From Breoghania sp. L-A4 (GTDB taxonomy: Bacteria > Pseudomonadota > Alphaproteobacteria > Rhizobiales > Stappiaceae), in the NCBI RefSeq assembly GCF_003432385.1, contig NZ_CP031841.1, positions 3,201,579-3,265,578 of the forward strand: 64,000 nucleotides of DNA, read 5' to 3'. A program made the translations under genes and the position numbers. The notes beneath the pieces are model-generated. The model was not told the DNA's origin. It did no database searches and saw nothing but the letters and a program-made list of their open reading frames with translations. This document shows, piece by piece, positions 16,912 to 27,336 of this stretch; the first letter of the stretch is position 1, and every line of letters begins with the position of its first letter.

Positions 16912-19104
16912 TTACGCGGCGCGGATCTGCTCGAGGAACTCGCGCACCTGATCGTCGAGGATCCGGGCCTGTTCCGACAGATTGCCGGCGGCGCCCACAA
17001 CCTGCTCGGCTGCCGCGCCCGTATGCTGGGCCGCCTCGCGGACCTCGTCGATGTCGTTGGAGACCGACGTGGTGCCGTCCGCGGCACGCTGGGTGTTGGC
17101 CACGATGCCCTGGGTCGCTGCGGACTGCTCTTCCACCGCGGAAGCCACGGAGCCGACCGATTCCGAGATCTCGCCAATGGTGGTGCGGATCTCGGAGATG
17201 GCGCCGACCGCATCGCGGGTGGCGTCACGGATCGATTCGATCTGCTGGCCGATATCGCCGGTTGCCTTGGCCGTCTGCGAGGCAAGTTCCTTGACCTCGG
17301 AAGCAACGACCGCGAAGCCCTTGCCGGCTTCGCCGGCGCGCGCCGCTTCGATCGTGGCGTTCAGCGCCAGAAGATTGGTCTGCTCCGCAATATCCGAAAT
17401 CAGCTTCACCACATCACCGATGCGATCGGCAGCATCGGCCAGCGAACGCACGGTCTCGTCGGTGGTGGTCGCACGCTCATTGGCCATCTGGGCGACCGCG
17501 GAAGATCGCGAAATCAGCTCCGAGATCTCCTGGATCGACTTGAACAGCTCATCCGAGGCGCCGGCGATTGTCTGCACTTCCTCACGGGCCGAGGCGGACG
17601 CCGTCGACACACGCTCGGAGCGCTCGCCCGCGCGGCCCGCAACCTCCGCCATGCTCTCGGCGGAAGCCCGCAGCTCCTCGGACGCCTGCGACACGCGCTG
17701 GACAACGCCGCCAACGGATGCCTGGAAGTCCGATGCAAGGGCTTCGACGAACTCGCGCCGCTGGGCGGCCTGGTTCTCGGCTTCCGCGCTGTCAGCGGCG
17801 GCCTTGCGTTCCTGCTCCTCAACGGCGTTCTTCTGGATCTCCAGAACCACACGACCGATCTGGCCGATTTCATCGCGGCGGCTGGCCGCCTTGATCTCTG
17901 TGTCCAGTTCGCCCGCGGCGATGGCGCGCAGCGCGCCGATGAGACCATTGATCGCCGAAATGACGGTACGCGAGAACAGCAAACCGATCATCGAGATCAC
18001 CGCGATGACGATCAGCGTACCGTAGATCATGAAGTCGCGCATGTCGTTGACCGCCGCCAGGGATTCGGCCTGCGAGCGTTCGGCGACAATTGCCCATTTC
18101 GCACCCATGAAGGAGAACGGAACGGCGGCTGCATACTCGCTTATCGCGCCCTCATGCGCGATCAGACCAAAGCCTTCTGTGCCTTCGGCTGCCTTGGTGA
18201 TCAGCGTGCTTTCCGGGCTCTTGGAGAGCGCGGTCGGTTCACTCGACAACGGCAGGTTGGAACGCAGGACGCCATCCCCACCGACCAGGAACGCCTGACC
18301 GGTCTTGCCAAGCGACTCGCGGCTGGCGAGCACGCTGTCGACAAAGCCGACATCCGCGCGGATGACCATCACGCCCTTGAGCTTGGTCTCGGCGAAGTCG
18401 GACAGGTATACCGGCTGCGCGATGAACATCGAGGCCGTGCCTCCGGCCGGCGCGTAGGCGGCGAAATCGATCATCACCTGCTCGCCCTGCGGCAGATCCT
18501 TGGCGGCCATGAACGCCTGGTTCAGGGCGGTCTCGCGAAGCGCCGGCGAGTCGACGCTCTCAAGGAAGTCCGCGGACTTGGTCACCGAGTAGGTGACCCG
18601 GCCGTCCATGTTCAGGACATAGATGTCGCCGTAGCCCGCCTGCTTCCACGTCGCCATATAGGTTCCGTGGACGCTGGTGTGGCGCCAGGAGTACATCGTC
18701 TTGTTGCCCTCGCCCGTCAGCTCGGCCCGCGCGGCAGTATCGGCGGCCTTGCGATAGTAGCCATCCAGTTCCGGACGATCCTGCTCGAGCGTGGTCAGCG
18801 CTTCGTTCATCTCATTGAGAACGATGGCCGTATTGGCGCTGGTCACCAGATTGGCAAGGTCGGACTTCACCGTCGCCAGCTTGATCTGCAGACCCGTTCT
18901 GCGGGCGTTGGCGAGAATGCGCAGCTCGCTTTCGGCCGCATTCACCAGTCCCTCACGCCCGCTGACATATCCCAGCACACCAACGGTAATGCAGGAGACC
19001 AGTGACAAGCCGCCGACCATGACAGGAAGGACCGTTGCCAATTTTCTGAATGGGCTGATACCGGATTTCGGTTGCCTACCCGGCGTCTGCTTCGAACGGC
19101 TCAT
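16912..19104 (-). CDS. Methyl-accepting chemotaxis protein
   Basis: A transmembrane chemoreceptor signalling to CheA/CheW. The 730-residue protein has a first membrane helix near residues 23-45 ([21 protein letters not shown]), a large periplasmic sensor domain of the Cache type (about 45-325, with [16 protein letters not shown]), a second helix ([19 protein letters not shown]), a HAMP domain and a long cytoplasmic coiled coil with the conserved tip [20 protein letters not shown]. No CheR-tethering pentapeptide ends the protein. ATG at 19104 was chosen over an in-frame TTG at 19116. No chemotaxis operon is nearby, so the ligand cannot be inferred. Confidence 0.93.
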   Translation of the reverse strand: MSRSKQTPGRQPKSGISPFRKLATVLPVMVGGLSLVSCITVGVLGYVSGREGLVNAAESELRILANARRTGLQIKLATVKSDLANLVTSANTAIVLNEMNEALTTLEQDRPELDGYYRKAADTAARAELTGEGNKTMYSWRHTSVHGTYMATWKQAGYGDIYVLNMDGRVTYSVTKSADFLESVDSPALRETALNQAFMAAKDLPQGEQVMIDFAAYAPAGGTASMFIAQPVYLSDFAETKLKGVMVIRADVGFVDSVLASRESLGKTGQAFLVGGDGVLRSNLPLSSEPTALSKSPESTLITKAAEGTEGFGLIAHEGAISEYAAAVPFSFMGAKWAIVAERSQAESLAAVNDMRDFMIYGTLIVIAVISMIGLLFSRTVISAINGLIGALRAIAAGELDTEIKAASRRDEIGQIGRVVLEIQKNAVEEQERKAAADSAEAENQAAQRREFVEALASDFQASVGGVVQRVSQASEELRASAESMAEVAGRAGERSERVSTASASAREEVQTIAGASDELFKSIQEISELISRSSAVAQMANERATTTDETVRSLADAADRIGDVVKLISDIAEQTNLLALNATIEAARAGEAGKGFAVVASEVKELASQTAKATGDIGQQIESIRDATRDAVGAISEIRTTIGEISESVGSVASAVEEQSAATQGIVANTQRAADGTTSVSNDIDEVREAAQHTGAAAEQVVGAAGNLSEQARILDDQVREFLEQIRAA

Positions 19105-19432
19105 GACGTTTCCCAACCAATCGACATTGAACTTTCGTCAGGCACGCTGTCAGTTTTGTCTTAAAAACGTCCTAAGGCCCTGAGAAATATGCTGAGCCCA
19201 TTGCAGTATTGGGACAAAGAAGCGGAAGAAACCAGCGGAAAACCAAGCATTGCAGCCAGGCACGCGCACGGCGCGAAATTCCAGAAAAAACATTGTAAAA
19301 ATTATCATGTATCAGATTCACGGAGCAAACACCGGTAGTCGCGCGGATATCCATCGCTCACGGCACACACGTATAGTGTCGCGACGCTCGCCGAGCGGTC
19401 GCGTTAACCGCGTCGTCCAACGCCGAGGCAGA

Positions 19433-20674
19433 ATGATGAACGTAACCGTCGCGCGTCCTTCCGCAGCCACCCCCGCGCCTGCCCCACAGCAGCCCGCCGC
19501 GCTGCCGTCTTCCGGCGCGGTGCCGGCCAGCTACGCCACCCTCGGCGCGCTGATTGCCGATCTCGCTCCCGAAGACCCGCTGTTCTGCCTCAGCCTGGCC
19601 ACGGCCACGCGGACCGCGCGGGACTTCTCGTCCCGTTTTCCCGGGATCACCACCTATGCGCTGAAAGCGTGCCCGCTCCCGGAACTGGTCGCCACGTTCG
19701 CGCAGGCCGGCGTCTCCGCATTCGACGTCGCCTCCTTGCAGGAAATGGCGCTGGTGCGGCGCATCGATGCGACCGCGCCCCTGCACTACAACAACCCCAT
19801 CCGGTCGGACACAGAGACCCGGCGCGCCTACGAGGACTTCGCCGTGCGGCACTTCACCGTGGACGATGCGGTGGGACTCGAGCGCCTCAACCGCGCCATC
19901 CCTCCCGGGGACCGTGGCGACGTCGAGGTAAGTGTGCGCCTTCGCGTCGCCAAGAACACCGCCCGGATCGACTTCACCGCGAAGTTCGGCATGCCGCCAG
20001 CCCCTGCCGTGGAGATGATGCGCGCCATTGTGACCGCCGGCTACCGCCCCGCCATCACCTTCCATCCCGGCTCGCAATGCGGCGATCCGCAAGCCTTCGC
20101 GACGCTCATCGCCTCCGCCGCCGAGATTTGCGCCACGACAGGCACAACGCCACACACCGTGAACGTCGGCGGCGGCTTCCCCGTGGCGTATGACGATGCG
20201 CGGTGCCCGCCCCTGGCGGCCTATTTCAGCGCCATCTCTCTTGCCTTCAACACGCACTTCGACCCGGCCCGCACCCGGCTTGTGGCTGAACCCGGACGGG
20301 CACTCGCGGCCCCCACCATGTCGCTGCTCACCCAGATCAAGCACATCCGCTCCGATGGCTCGGTGTACCTGAACGACGGGCTCTACGGCGGGCTCCTGGA
20401 ATTGACGCAAATCGACCTGCACCTTCCGACGCGCGTGTGGCGTGGCAGCGCGATCCTCACAGGACCGACGGAACCACGCCAGCTTTATGGCCCCACCTGC
20501 TGTCCGATCGATCGTTTTCCCTCACCCGTGCCTCTACCGGCGGAAATCGTCGAGGGCGACCGAATCGAGTTCGGCCTGACCGGCGCCTATGGGCTGGCGA
20601 CCGTCACCCATTTCAACGGCTACGGACCGACCCAGGTGATCGGCGTCGACGAGATTCTCACGCGCGTCAACTGA
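19433..20674 (+). CDS. Ornithine/lysine decarboxylase-like PLP enzyme (fold type III), atypical active site
   Basis: A group IV amino-acid decarboxylase homologue. The 413-residue protein has the PLP lysine K78 in YALKAC, H211 in HPGSQC, the phosphate loop GGGFP (246-250), EPGRA (286-290), substrate-binding D315 in NDGLYGG and the catalytic cysteine C356 in GPTCC. The residue after it, normally aspartate (D361 in Trypanosoma brucei ODC, contacting the distal amino group), is cysteine C357, so ornithine may not be the substrate. An Ala/Pro-rich N-terminal extension of about 35 residues is unusual. ATG at 19433 follows a GAGGC site; an upstream in-frame start lacks support. It is monocistronic and ends at a strong terminator. 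Confidence 0.8.
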   Translation: MMNVTVARPSAATPAPAPQQPAALPSSGAVPASYATLGALIADLAPEDPLFCLSLATATRTARDFSSRFPGITTYALKACPLPELVATFAQAGVSAFDVASLQEMALVRRIDATAPLHYNNPIRSDTETRRAYEDFAVRHFTVDDAVGLERLNRAIPPGDRGDVEVSVRLRVAKNTARIDFTAKFGMPPAPAVEMMRAIVTAGYRPAITFHPGSQCGDPQAFATLIASAAEICATTGTTPHTVNVGGGFPVAYDDARCPPLAAYFSAISLAFNTHFDPARTRLVAEPGRALAAPTMSLLTQIKHIRSDGSVYLNDGLYGGLLELTQIDLHLPTRVWRGSAILTGPTEPRQLYGPTCCPIDRFPSPVPLPAEIVEGDRIEFGLTGAYGLATVTHFNGYGPTQVIGVDEILTRVN

Positions 20675-20694
20675 CCGGCCTCCCCGTCAACGCG

Positions 20695-20726
20695 AAAAAG
20701 GCGGCCCCTCGCGGAGCCGCCTTTTT
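20695..20726. terminator. Bidirectional intrinsic terminator
   Basis: AAAAAGGCGGC and GCCGCCTTTTT flank a short loop, giving an 11-bp A-to-T-tailed stem that ends transcription in both directions. It lies between the convergent decarboxylase gene and rplQ, so it ends the long ribosomal operon from the minus-strand side. Confidence 0.9.
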
Positions 20727-20756
20727 CAAATCTGGGAAAGCGCGTGAGTCGGCGGC

Positions 20757-21176
20757 CTACGCGGCCTCGGACTCTTCGGCTTCCGCGCGTGCGCGATCGA
20801 TCGCGCCGCGTGCTTCCGTATCGCGATCGACGAACTCGATCACAGCCATCGGCGCGCTGTCGCCATAACGGAAACCCGCCTTCAGAACGCGGGTGTAGCC
20901 ACCCTGACGATCCTTGTAGCGCACTCCGATCGTGTCGAACAGCTTGCCCACCAAGGCGACGTCGCGGATCTGCGAAATCGCCTGACGGCGGGCATGAAGA
21001 TCGCCGCGCTTACCGAGCGTGACGAGCTTCTCAACAATGGGACGCAGCTCTTTGGCCTTGGGCAGCGTCGTGACGATCTGCTCATGCATGATGAGCGAGG
21101 CCGCCATGTTCGCGAACATCGCTTTGCGATGGCTCGAGGTCCGATTGAGCTTGCGGCCGGCTTTACCGTGGCGCAT
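20757..21176 (-). CDS. rplQ: 50S ribosomal protein L17
   Basis: Lies near the exit of the nascent peptide tunnel on the large subunit. The 139-residue protein opens with [17 protein letters not shown] and continues through the conserved [16 protein letters not shown]-like block (here [11 protein letters not shown]) and [14 protein letters not shown]. The acidic C-terminal extension ([19 protein letters not shown]) is usual in alphaproteobacteria. It is the last gene of the alpha operon, 71 bp after rpoA and just before the terminator. Confidence 0.98.
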   Translation of the reverse strand: MRHGKAGRKLNRTSSHRKAMFANMAASLIMHEQIVTTLPKAKELRPIVEKLVTLGKRGDLHARRQAISQIRDVALVGKLFDTIGVRYKDRQGGYTRVLKAGFRYGDSAPMAVIEFVDRDTEARGAIDRARAEAEESEAA

Positions 21177-21247
21177 GGCCCTCTCCTTCTAGTTCCTAAC
21201 AGGCGACCTTGCCGCCAGATGACACCAAATCCGGCGTCACGATCACA

Positions 21248-22269
21248 TCAATAATGATGCTCTTCGTAACGCTTGGCGAGTTCTTCAATGTTCTCAGGCG
21301 GCCAGTTCGGAACTTCCATACCCAGATGCAGACCCATCTGCGCCAGAACTTCCTTGATCTCGTTCAGCGACTTGCGGCCGAAGTTCGGCGTGCGAAGCAT
21401 CTCCGCTTCCGTCTTCTGAATGAGATCGCCGATGTAGACGATGTTGTCGTTCTTCAGGCAATTCGCAGAACGGACGGAGAGCTCGAGCTCGTCGACCTTC
21501 TTGAGAAGCGCGGGATTGAACGCCAGCTCCGGAACGGTCTCTTCCTTGACTTCCTTCTCCGGCTCTTCGAACGTCACGAAGATAGAGAGCTGGTCCTGGA
21601 GGATGCGCGCCGCGTATGCCACCGAATCTTCAGGCCTCACCGACCCGTCGGTCTCGACCGTCATCGTCAGCTTGTCATAATCGAGAACCTGTCCCTCACG
21701 GGTATTCTCGACCTTGTAGGACACCTTGCGCACCGGCGAGTAGAGGCTGTCCACGGCAATCAGGCCGATGGGAGCGTCCTCGGGACGGTTGTGCTCGGCG
21801 GCCACATAGCCCTTGCCGGTGTTGACCGTGAACTCCATGCGGATTTCCGTGCCCTCGTCGAGGGTGCACAGAGCGTGCTCGGGGTTCAGGATCTCGATGT
21901 CGCCAACGGTCTGGATATCGCCTGCGGTCACGATGCCGGGCCCTGCTTGCGCAGAACCATCCGCTTCGGGCCCTCGCCTTCCATGCGCAGCGCGATTTCC
22001 TTGATGTTCAGGACCGTGTCCGTCACATCCTCGCGCACGCCCGGAATGGACGAAAACTCATGCAGCACGCCATCGATCTGCACAGCCGTCACCGCAGCAC
22101 CCTGCAGCGAGGACAGCAGAACGCGGCGCAGCGCGTTGCCGAGTGTCAGGCCGAAACCGCGCTCCAGCGGCTCCGCCACGACCGTGGCAACACGGCGCGG
22201 ATCACCGCCCGCTTTGATCTCAAGCTTGTTCGGCTTGATCAGCTCTTGCCAGTTCTTTTGAATCGTCAC
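21248..22269 (-). CDS. rpoA: RNA polymerase alpha subunit, frame broken by one missing base
   Basis: Assembles the polymerase core and contacts promoter UP elements and activators. The N-terminal part (from 22269) ends at a premature TGA after RMVLRKQGP; adding one G near 21935-21940 gives [16 protein letters not shown] and joins the second part perfectly. Restored length is 340 residues, as expected. The N-terminal assembly domain has [17 protein letters not shown], and the C-terminal domain has [20 protein letters not shown] and [14 protein letters not shown], the DNA-contacting helices. As the gene is essential, the break is almost certainly a sequence error. Confidence 0.95.
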
Positions 22270-22351
22270 GTATATGCCCTTTCGGCTTTCCCGCCGGCGC
22301 TCGTGGTCCGGCTATCCCTTGCCTAAAGAGAAACGGGTGATAAACGTCGAA

Positions 22352-22741
22352 TTAGACGCGGCGACGCTTGCGCGGACGGCAGCCGTTGTGCGGGATCGGC
22401 GTCACGTCGCGGATCGACGTGATCGTGAAACCCGCTGCCTGAAGCGCGCGCAAAGCAGACTCACGTCCCGAACCCGGACCGCGAACCTCGACCTCGAGGG
22501 TCCGCATGCCGTGTTCCTGAGCCTTCTTGGCAGCATCTTCACCGGCCATCTGGGCCGCGAACGGCGTCGACTTGCGCGAGCCCTTGTAGCCCATCGTGCC
22601 AGCCGAGGACCAGGAAATCGCGTTGCCCTGGGCGTCCGTGATCGTGATCATCGTGTTGTTGAACGTGGATGTCACGTGAGCGACGCCAGACGTGATGTTC
22701 TTGCGCTCGCGGCGACGCACGCGCGTCGTTTCTTTCGCCAT
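22352..22741 (-). CDS. rpsK: 30S ribosomal protein S11
   Basis: Platform protein of the small subunit next to S18 and S21. All 129 residues are intact, with [19 protein letters not shown] and [18 protein letters not shown] as landmarks and the terminal [13 protein letters not shown], which is strongly conserved. It follows rpsM after 67 bp and precedes rpoA by 82 bp. Confidence 0.98.
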   Translation of the reverse strand: MAKETTRVRRRERKNITSGVAHVTSTFNNTMITITDAQGNAISWSSAGTMGYKGSRKSTPFAAQMAGEDAAKKAQEHGMRTLEVEVRGPGSGRESALRALQAAGFTITSIRDVTPIPHNGCRPRKRRRV

Positions 22742-22808
22742 TTTGAACCTTTCGTTCGATCTCTACGCCGCCGTAATTCCAGCGGCTCCACCGTAAGCAG
22801 TCGCCGGA

Positions 22809-23177
22809 CTACTTCTTCTTGCCGGCGATCGCTTTCGCCGGACCCTTGCGGGTGCGGGCATTGGTATGGGTACGCTGACCGCGCACCGGCAGGCCACGGC
22901 GATGCCGCAGACCACGGTAGCAGCCAAGATCCATGAGGCGCTTGATGTTCATCGCGACTTCGCGGCGAAGGTCACCTTCGACGAGGTAGTCGCGGTCAAT
23001 CGACTCGCGGATCTGAATGACTTCGGCATCCGACAGTTCGTTAACCCGGCGTTCCGGCGCGATATTCACCTTTTCGATGATTTCCTGCGCTTTCTGCCGG
23101 CCGATACCGTGAATGTACTGCAGCGCGATGACAACGCGCTTGTTCGTCGGAATGTTGACGCCTGCAATACGGGCCAC
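22809..23177 (-). CDS. rpsM: 30S ribosomal protein S13, GTG start
   Basis: Head protein that contacts the large subunit (bridges B1a/B1b) and P-site tRNA. The 122-residue product begins at GTG (23177-23175), 8 bases after an AGGAG ribosome-binding site. That start gives the universal N-terminus [14 protein letters not shown]; a longer frame upstream was rejected. [17 protein letters not shown] near the C-terminus is diagnostic. A 280-bp gap, where nothing but possible promoter sequence was seen, separates it from adk. Confidence 0.97.
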   Translation of the reverse strand: MARIAGVNIPTNKRVVIALQYIHGIGRQKAQEIIEKVNIAPERRVNELSDAEVIQIRESIDRDYLVEGDLRREVAMNIKRLMDLGCYRGLRHRRGLPVRGQRTHTNARTRKGPAKAIAGKKK

Positions 23178-23457
23178 GCTTGTTCTCCTTCTCGACGCTC
23201 GCGTCCTGCGGGCGTCAAATTTGCCGTACGTTTTTGAGGCTTCCAAACACGACAGGATCGGGCCCGGTCCCTCGGGGGCCGACGCCGATCGCTGTAGATT
23301 TGCGATGTGCGCCGGGTATTACTGGATTTTCGGGTGCGACGCAACCGTCCAGATCACGGTGCGCCGCGGTGAGACCACCGAAACACACAATTGTTGTTCG
23401 CGCCCGAAGGCGGATCGCGCCCTGCCTGCGTCCAGGACGCCGGCAGGGAGGCCGCGC

Positions 23458-24039
23458 TCAGCTCTCGGCGTTCTGAAGAAGAACGGCATCGATCTGCCGG
23501 GCGACCTCTTCGATCGAGGCCATGCCGTCGACCGACTGCAGCATGTCGCGCTTGCTGTAAAAATCGATCAGCGGCGCTGTCTGCTCGTAGTAGACCTTCA
23601 GACGCTTCTTCAGCGTCTCGGCGTTGTCGTCCGCGCGCGCGCCGCCCGTCTCACGGGCCCGCGTCTCGATGCGGTCGACAAGGATCTTGTCGTCCACCTT
23701 CAGCTCGATCACCGTGTCGAGCTTCATGGCCTTCGACGCCAGCAGATCCTGCAGGGCTTCGGCTTGCGCGATGGTGCGCGGGAAACCGTCAAGAATGAAA
23801 CCGTTGGCGCAATCGGGCTCGTCGATCCGGTCCGAAATGATCGACACCATGATCTCGTCGGAAACCAGATCGCCGCGGTCCATGACCTCTTTGGCCTTCA
23901 GACCGACCGGCGTCGCGGCCGCAACCGCGGCGCGCAGCATGTCGCCCGTGGAGAGCTGGACAATGCCGTGTTTCTCGACCAGGCGCGTGGCCTGCGTGCC
24001 CTTGCCGGCCCCCGGAGGGCCCAACAGTATCAATCTCAT
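23458..24039 (-). CDS. adk: Adenylate kinase
   Basis: Interconverts ATP + AMP and 2 ADP. The 193-residue protein has the P-loop [11 protein letters not shown] (7-17), the AMP-binding [10 protein letters not shown] (about 35), DGFPRT (about 90) and [14 protein letters not shown]. It lacks the long zinc-binding LID insert and so is the short type common in alphaproteobacteria. Its ATG overlaps the restored stop of secY, showing translational coupling in the spc operon. Confidence 0.97.
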   Translation of the reverse strand: MRLILLGPPGAGKGTQATRLVEKHGIVQLSTGDMLRAAVAAATPVGLKAKEVMDRGDLVSDEIMVSIISDRIDEPDCANGFILDGFPRTIAQAEALQDLLASKAMKLDTVIELKVDDKILVDRIETRARETGGARADDNAETLKKRLKVYYEQTAPLIDFYSKRDMLQSVDGMASIEEVARQIDAVLLQNAES

Positions 24040-25366
24040 CGCCGCTTCCCCCTGAGCTTCGCCTTCTTGACCAGACCCTCGTACTGATGAGCCAGCAGGT
24101 GTCCCTGGATCTGAGAAACCGTATCCATGGTCACACTGACGACGATCAGCAGCGAAGTCCCCCGAAATAGAACGGAACGCCGGTGGCCGATATTAGAAAT
24201 TCAGGTAATAGGCAGATGATCACCAGATAGATCGCGCCCACGCCCGTGATTCTGGTCAGCACGTAATCGATGTACTGGGCCGTGCGTTCACCGGGCCGGA
24301 TGCCCGGAATGAAGCCACCGTGCTTCTTGAGATTGTCGGCCGTGTCCGTCGGATTGAACACGATCGCCGTGTAGAAGAACGCGAAGAACACGATCATCGA
24401 CGCGTAGAACAGCATGTACAGCGGCTGGCCGTGGCCAAGCAGAGCCGTAACCGTGGTGAGCCACTCCGGTCCTGTCCCGCTGGAGAAGTTGGCGAAGGTC
24501 ACCGGTACCAGCAGAAGCGAGGATGCGAAGATCGGCGGAATGACACCGGCGGTGTTGAGCTTGAGAGGCAGGAACGAGCTGTTGCCCTCGAACATCCGGT
24601 TGCCCATCTGGCGTTTCGGATACTGGATCAACAGGCGCCGCTGGGCGCGCTCCATGAACACGATGGCGGCGATGACCACCACCGACAGCACCACGAAGCC
24701 GAGAATCACCACCGAGGAAATCGCGCCCTGACGGCCCAATTCCAGCGTACCGGCGATGGCCCTGGGCAGCTCCGCAACGATACCGGCGAAGATGATCAGC
24801 GAAATGCCGTTGCCGATGCCGCGCGAAGTGATCTGCTCACCCAGCCACATCAGGAACATGGTGCCGCCGACGAGCGTCACGACGGTGACGAAGCGGAAGA
24901 ACATGCCCGGATCGGTAACGACATTGGTCGCGCCCTCAAGACCGACGGAAATGCCATAGGCCTGCGCGATCGCCAGAACGACGGTGGTGTAACGGGTGTA
25001 CTGGTTGATGACCTTGCGGCCCGCCTCCCCGTCCTTTTTCAACTGTTCCAGCGTCGGAACGACGGTCGTCATGAGCTGGATGATGATGGAGGCGGAGATG
25101 TACGGCATGATGCCGAGCGCGAAGATGGCCATACGGCCGACCGCGCCACCGGCGAACATGTTGAACAGGCCGACGATGCCGGTCTGTGCCTGGTTGAAGG
25201 CCTGCGCCAGTGCTTCAGGGTTGATGCCCGGGAGCGGGATATAGGTCCCCAACCGGTAAACGAGAAGCGCTCCGAGCGTAAACCAGATCCGCTTTTTCAG
25301 TTCCGTGGCCTTCGAGAAGGCCGAGAAATTGAGATTTGACGCTAATTGTTCAGCCGCAGATGCCAT
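24036..25366 (-). CDS. secY: Preprotein translocase subunit SecY, frame broken by one missing base
   Basis: The protein-conducting channel subunit of the Sec translocon in the inner membrane. Ten hydrophobic helices are visible, with the plug-region [13 protein letters not shown] and the conserved [18 protein letters not shown] near the C-terminal third. The frame closes early after VPFYFGG (near 24159-24163, a run of five C). One added base gives [16 protein letters not shown] and a normal tail ending [12 protein letters not shown], with TGA overlapping the adk start. Restored length is 443 residues. ATG at 25366 has a GGAG site; an upstream in-frame start at 25420 was rejected. Confidence 0.95.
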
Positions 25367-25415
25367 GCCGCGCTCCGGTCCAGCCGTTCCGCTGTAATTA
25401 CCGAGAACATATCCG

Positions 25416-25518
25416 GGCAAAATGAGACCATTTTGCCGCTGGAAGTATGCTCCAATTCAATGAACCTGGAGCGTTTCCTGGACACGGGACTGTTCCGTGC
25501 CCGCGCAAAACGCTCTAG
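25416..25518. repeat. Palindromic repeats, CTAGAGCG type, in the rplO-secY spacer
   Basis: GGCAAAAT and ATTTTGCC (25416-25437) form one hairpin. A second, larger palindrome spans about 25467-25518: GGAGCGTTT pairs with AAACGCTC, and an inner CACGG pairs with CCGTG. Its right end AAACGCTCTAG is identical to the ends of the 274-bp element at 7942-8215. The block accounts for much of the 263-bp spacer, which is unusually long for this part of the spc operon. Confidence 0.65.
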
Positions 25519-25629
25519 ATCGCCTGGCGTTCTTGCACGCAAGCGTGAACGTCAATCGCCCGATCGTCTCCGGAGACAGAGAAAGCGTGCGACCACAAGG
25601 GCACGCACGCCGCTCCGGAAACCCGGTTC

Positions 25630-26103
25630 TTATTCGGCCGGAGCCGCAACCGGGATGACGACCTTGCCGCCGGCCTTCTCGACCGCATCGACTGCAGCCT
25701 TCGAAGCGCCCGCAAGTTCAAACGTCACCGCAGTCTTCAGTTCGCCGTCGGACAGCAGCCGCACGCCGTCCTTGACACGCCGGATGAGGCCGGCCTTCAA
25801 AAGCGCTTCCGCGGTCACCGACTGCTTGGCGTCGAGCGTGCCGGCGTCGATCGCGGCCTGCACCTTGCCAAGGCTGATGATGTTCAGGTCCTTGCGGAAG
25901 ATGTTCGTGAAGCCACGCTTGGGCAGACGACGATGCAACGGCATCTGGCCGCCCTCGAACCCCTTGATGGCAACGCCCGAGCGGGACTTCTGGCCTTTGA
26001 CGCCACGTCCGCCGGTCTTGCCCTTGCCCGAGCCGATACCACGTCCGACCCGCGTGCGCTCCTGGATGGCACCCGGGTTATCCCGGAGATCATTGAGCTT
26101 CAT
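25630..26103 (-). CDS. rplO: 50S ribosomal protein L15
   Basis: A late-assembling large-subunit protein with a long basic extension. The 157-residue chain starts [13 protein letters not shown] and has the Gly/Lys-rich [24 protein letters not shown]-type segment (residues about 21-44) and the globular C-terminal domain. It follows rpmD by 21 bp; downstream lies the repeat-bearing spacer before secY. Confidence 0.98.
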   Translation of the reverse strand: MKLNDLRDNPGAIQERTRVGRGIGSGKGKTGGRGVKGQKSRSGVAIKGFEGGQMPLHRRLPKRGFTNIFRKDLNIISLGKVQAAIDAGTLDAKQSVTAEALLKAGLIRRVKDGVRLLSDGELKTAVTFELAGASKAAVDAVEKAGGKVVIPVAAPAE

Positions 26104-26124
26104 AATCTTAACTCCCGGAACCCG

Positions 26125-26319
26125 TTACGCTTCGTCGACGACGCGAACGAGGTGCTGGACTTTCCTGATCATGCCGCGCACAGCCGGAGTATCCTCCAGG
26201 GTGCTACGACGATGCATCTTGTTCAAGCCGAGGCCGACCAGCGTTGCGCGCTGGTCATGCGGACGGCGGATCGGACTTCCGATCTGCTCGACCGTCACGG
26301 TCTTATCGGTTTTAGCCAT
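26125..26319 (-). CDS. rpmD: 50S ribosomal protein L30
   Basis: A small 64-residue large-subunit protein. [20 protein letters not shown] and [15 protein letters not shown] are the family signatures. It lies 41 bp after rpsE and 21 bp before rplO. Confidence 0.97.
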   Translation of the reverse strand: MAKTDKTVTVEQIGSPIRRPHDQRATLVGLGLNKMHRRSTLEDTPAVRGMIRKVQHLVRVVDEA

Positions 26320-26360
26320 GGGTCTTACCCTTATTCAGCTGGTGCCGTCAGGCAATCAGT

Positions 26361-26923
26361 TCAAGCCTCGGCGGCCCCGGCGGCCGAATCGTCGATATCA
26401 CGGCGACGCGACTGAAGGCTCGAGACCTTCATGCCACGGCGTGCGGCGACCGAGCGCGGGCTGTCTTCCTTTTTCAGCGCTTCGAACGTTGCCCGCACCA
26501 TGTTGTACGGGTTCGAAGTGCCAAGCGACTTGGCGACGACGTCCTGGACACCGAGCGTCTCGAAGACGGCGCGCATCGGGCCGCCCGCGATGATGCCGGT
26601 ACCGGCCGGGCCGCGCGCAGGACAACCTTGCCCGCACCGAACCGGCCTTCGACGTCATGATGCAACGTCCGGCCTTCGCGCAGCGGCACACGTACCATCT
26701 GACGCTTGGCGGCTTCCGTCGCCTTGCGGATCGCTTCCGGCACTTCACGCGCCTTGCCGTGTCCGAAGCCGACCCGGCCCTTCTGGTCACCAACGACGAC
26801 CAGCGCCGCGAAACCGAAGCGACGGCCGCCCTTGACCACTTTCGCGACGCGGTTGATGTGGACCAGCTTGTCTACAAACTCGCTGTCACGCTCTTCACGC
26901 TCACGATTGAATTGTCTAGCCAT
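26361..26923 (-). CDS. rpsE: 30S ribosomal protein S5, frame broken by one missing base
   Basis: Small-subunit body protein important for decoding accuracy and helicase action at the mRNA entry. The first part (from 26923) shows [17 protein letters not shown] and [17 protein letters not shown], then loses frame after KVVLRAA at 26608-26610. Adding one base gives [21 protein letters not shown] (20-residue stretches) and continues to the normal end. Restored length is 187 residues. The gene is essential, so the lesion is almost certainly an error in the sequence. Confidence 0.95.
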
Positions 26924-26961
26924 ATTTGAGTTCCGTTTCTGCGCACGCTGTTAGGCGCGGA

Positions 26962-27324
26962 TCAGAATTCCAGACCGCCCTCGCGCGCGGCATCCGCAAG
27001 CGCCTTGACACGCCCATGATAGATGTAGCCGCCACGGTCGAACACGACCTCTTTGACGCCCGCCTTGGTGGCACGCTCAGCGATGAGCTTGCCCACGATG
27101 GCGGCAGCGGCGGTATCAGCGCCGGTCTTCAGATCACCGCGCACATCCTTGTCGAGCGTCGAAGCGGCAGCAAGCGTGCAGCCCTTCTCGTCGTCAATGA
27201 TCTGCGCGTAAATGTTCTTCGACGACCGGTAGACGCTAAGACGCACGCGCCCGTTGGCCACTGCCTTGAGCGAGCGGCGGACGCGATCCCGGCGACGCTC
27301 GAATGTGTTGTTGGACTTCGCCAC
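26962..27324 (-). CDS. rplR: 50S ribosomal protein L18
   Basis: Binds 5S rRNA with L5 and L25. The 120-residue protein has [11 protein letters not shown] near the start, [18 protein letters not shown] in the middle and [24 protein letters not shown] at the end, the strongly conserved 5S-binding C-terminus. It is 12 bp after rplF. Confidence 0.98.
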   Translation of the reverse strand: MAKSNNTFERRRDRVRRSLKAVANGRVRLSVYRSSKNIYAQIIDDEKGCTLAAASTLDKDVRGDLKTGADTAAAAIVGKLIAERATKAGVKEVVFDRGGYIYHGRVKALADAAREGGLEF

Positions 27325-27336
27325 GACAGCCGCTCC

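Noticed and set aside
17023-19005. A 660-codon frame opposite the chemoreceptor.
   Set aside because: Antisense shadow; Arg/Asp/His-rich with no recognisable domain.
24155-24165. Programmed ribosomal frameshifting in secY, rpoA, rpsE or rpoB.
   Set aside because: No slippery heptamer with a downstream pseudoknot was seen, and such control is unknown in these genes; the shared pattern fits missing bases better.
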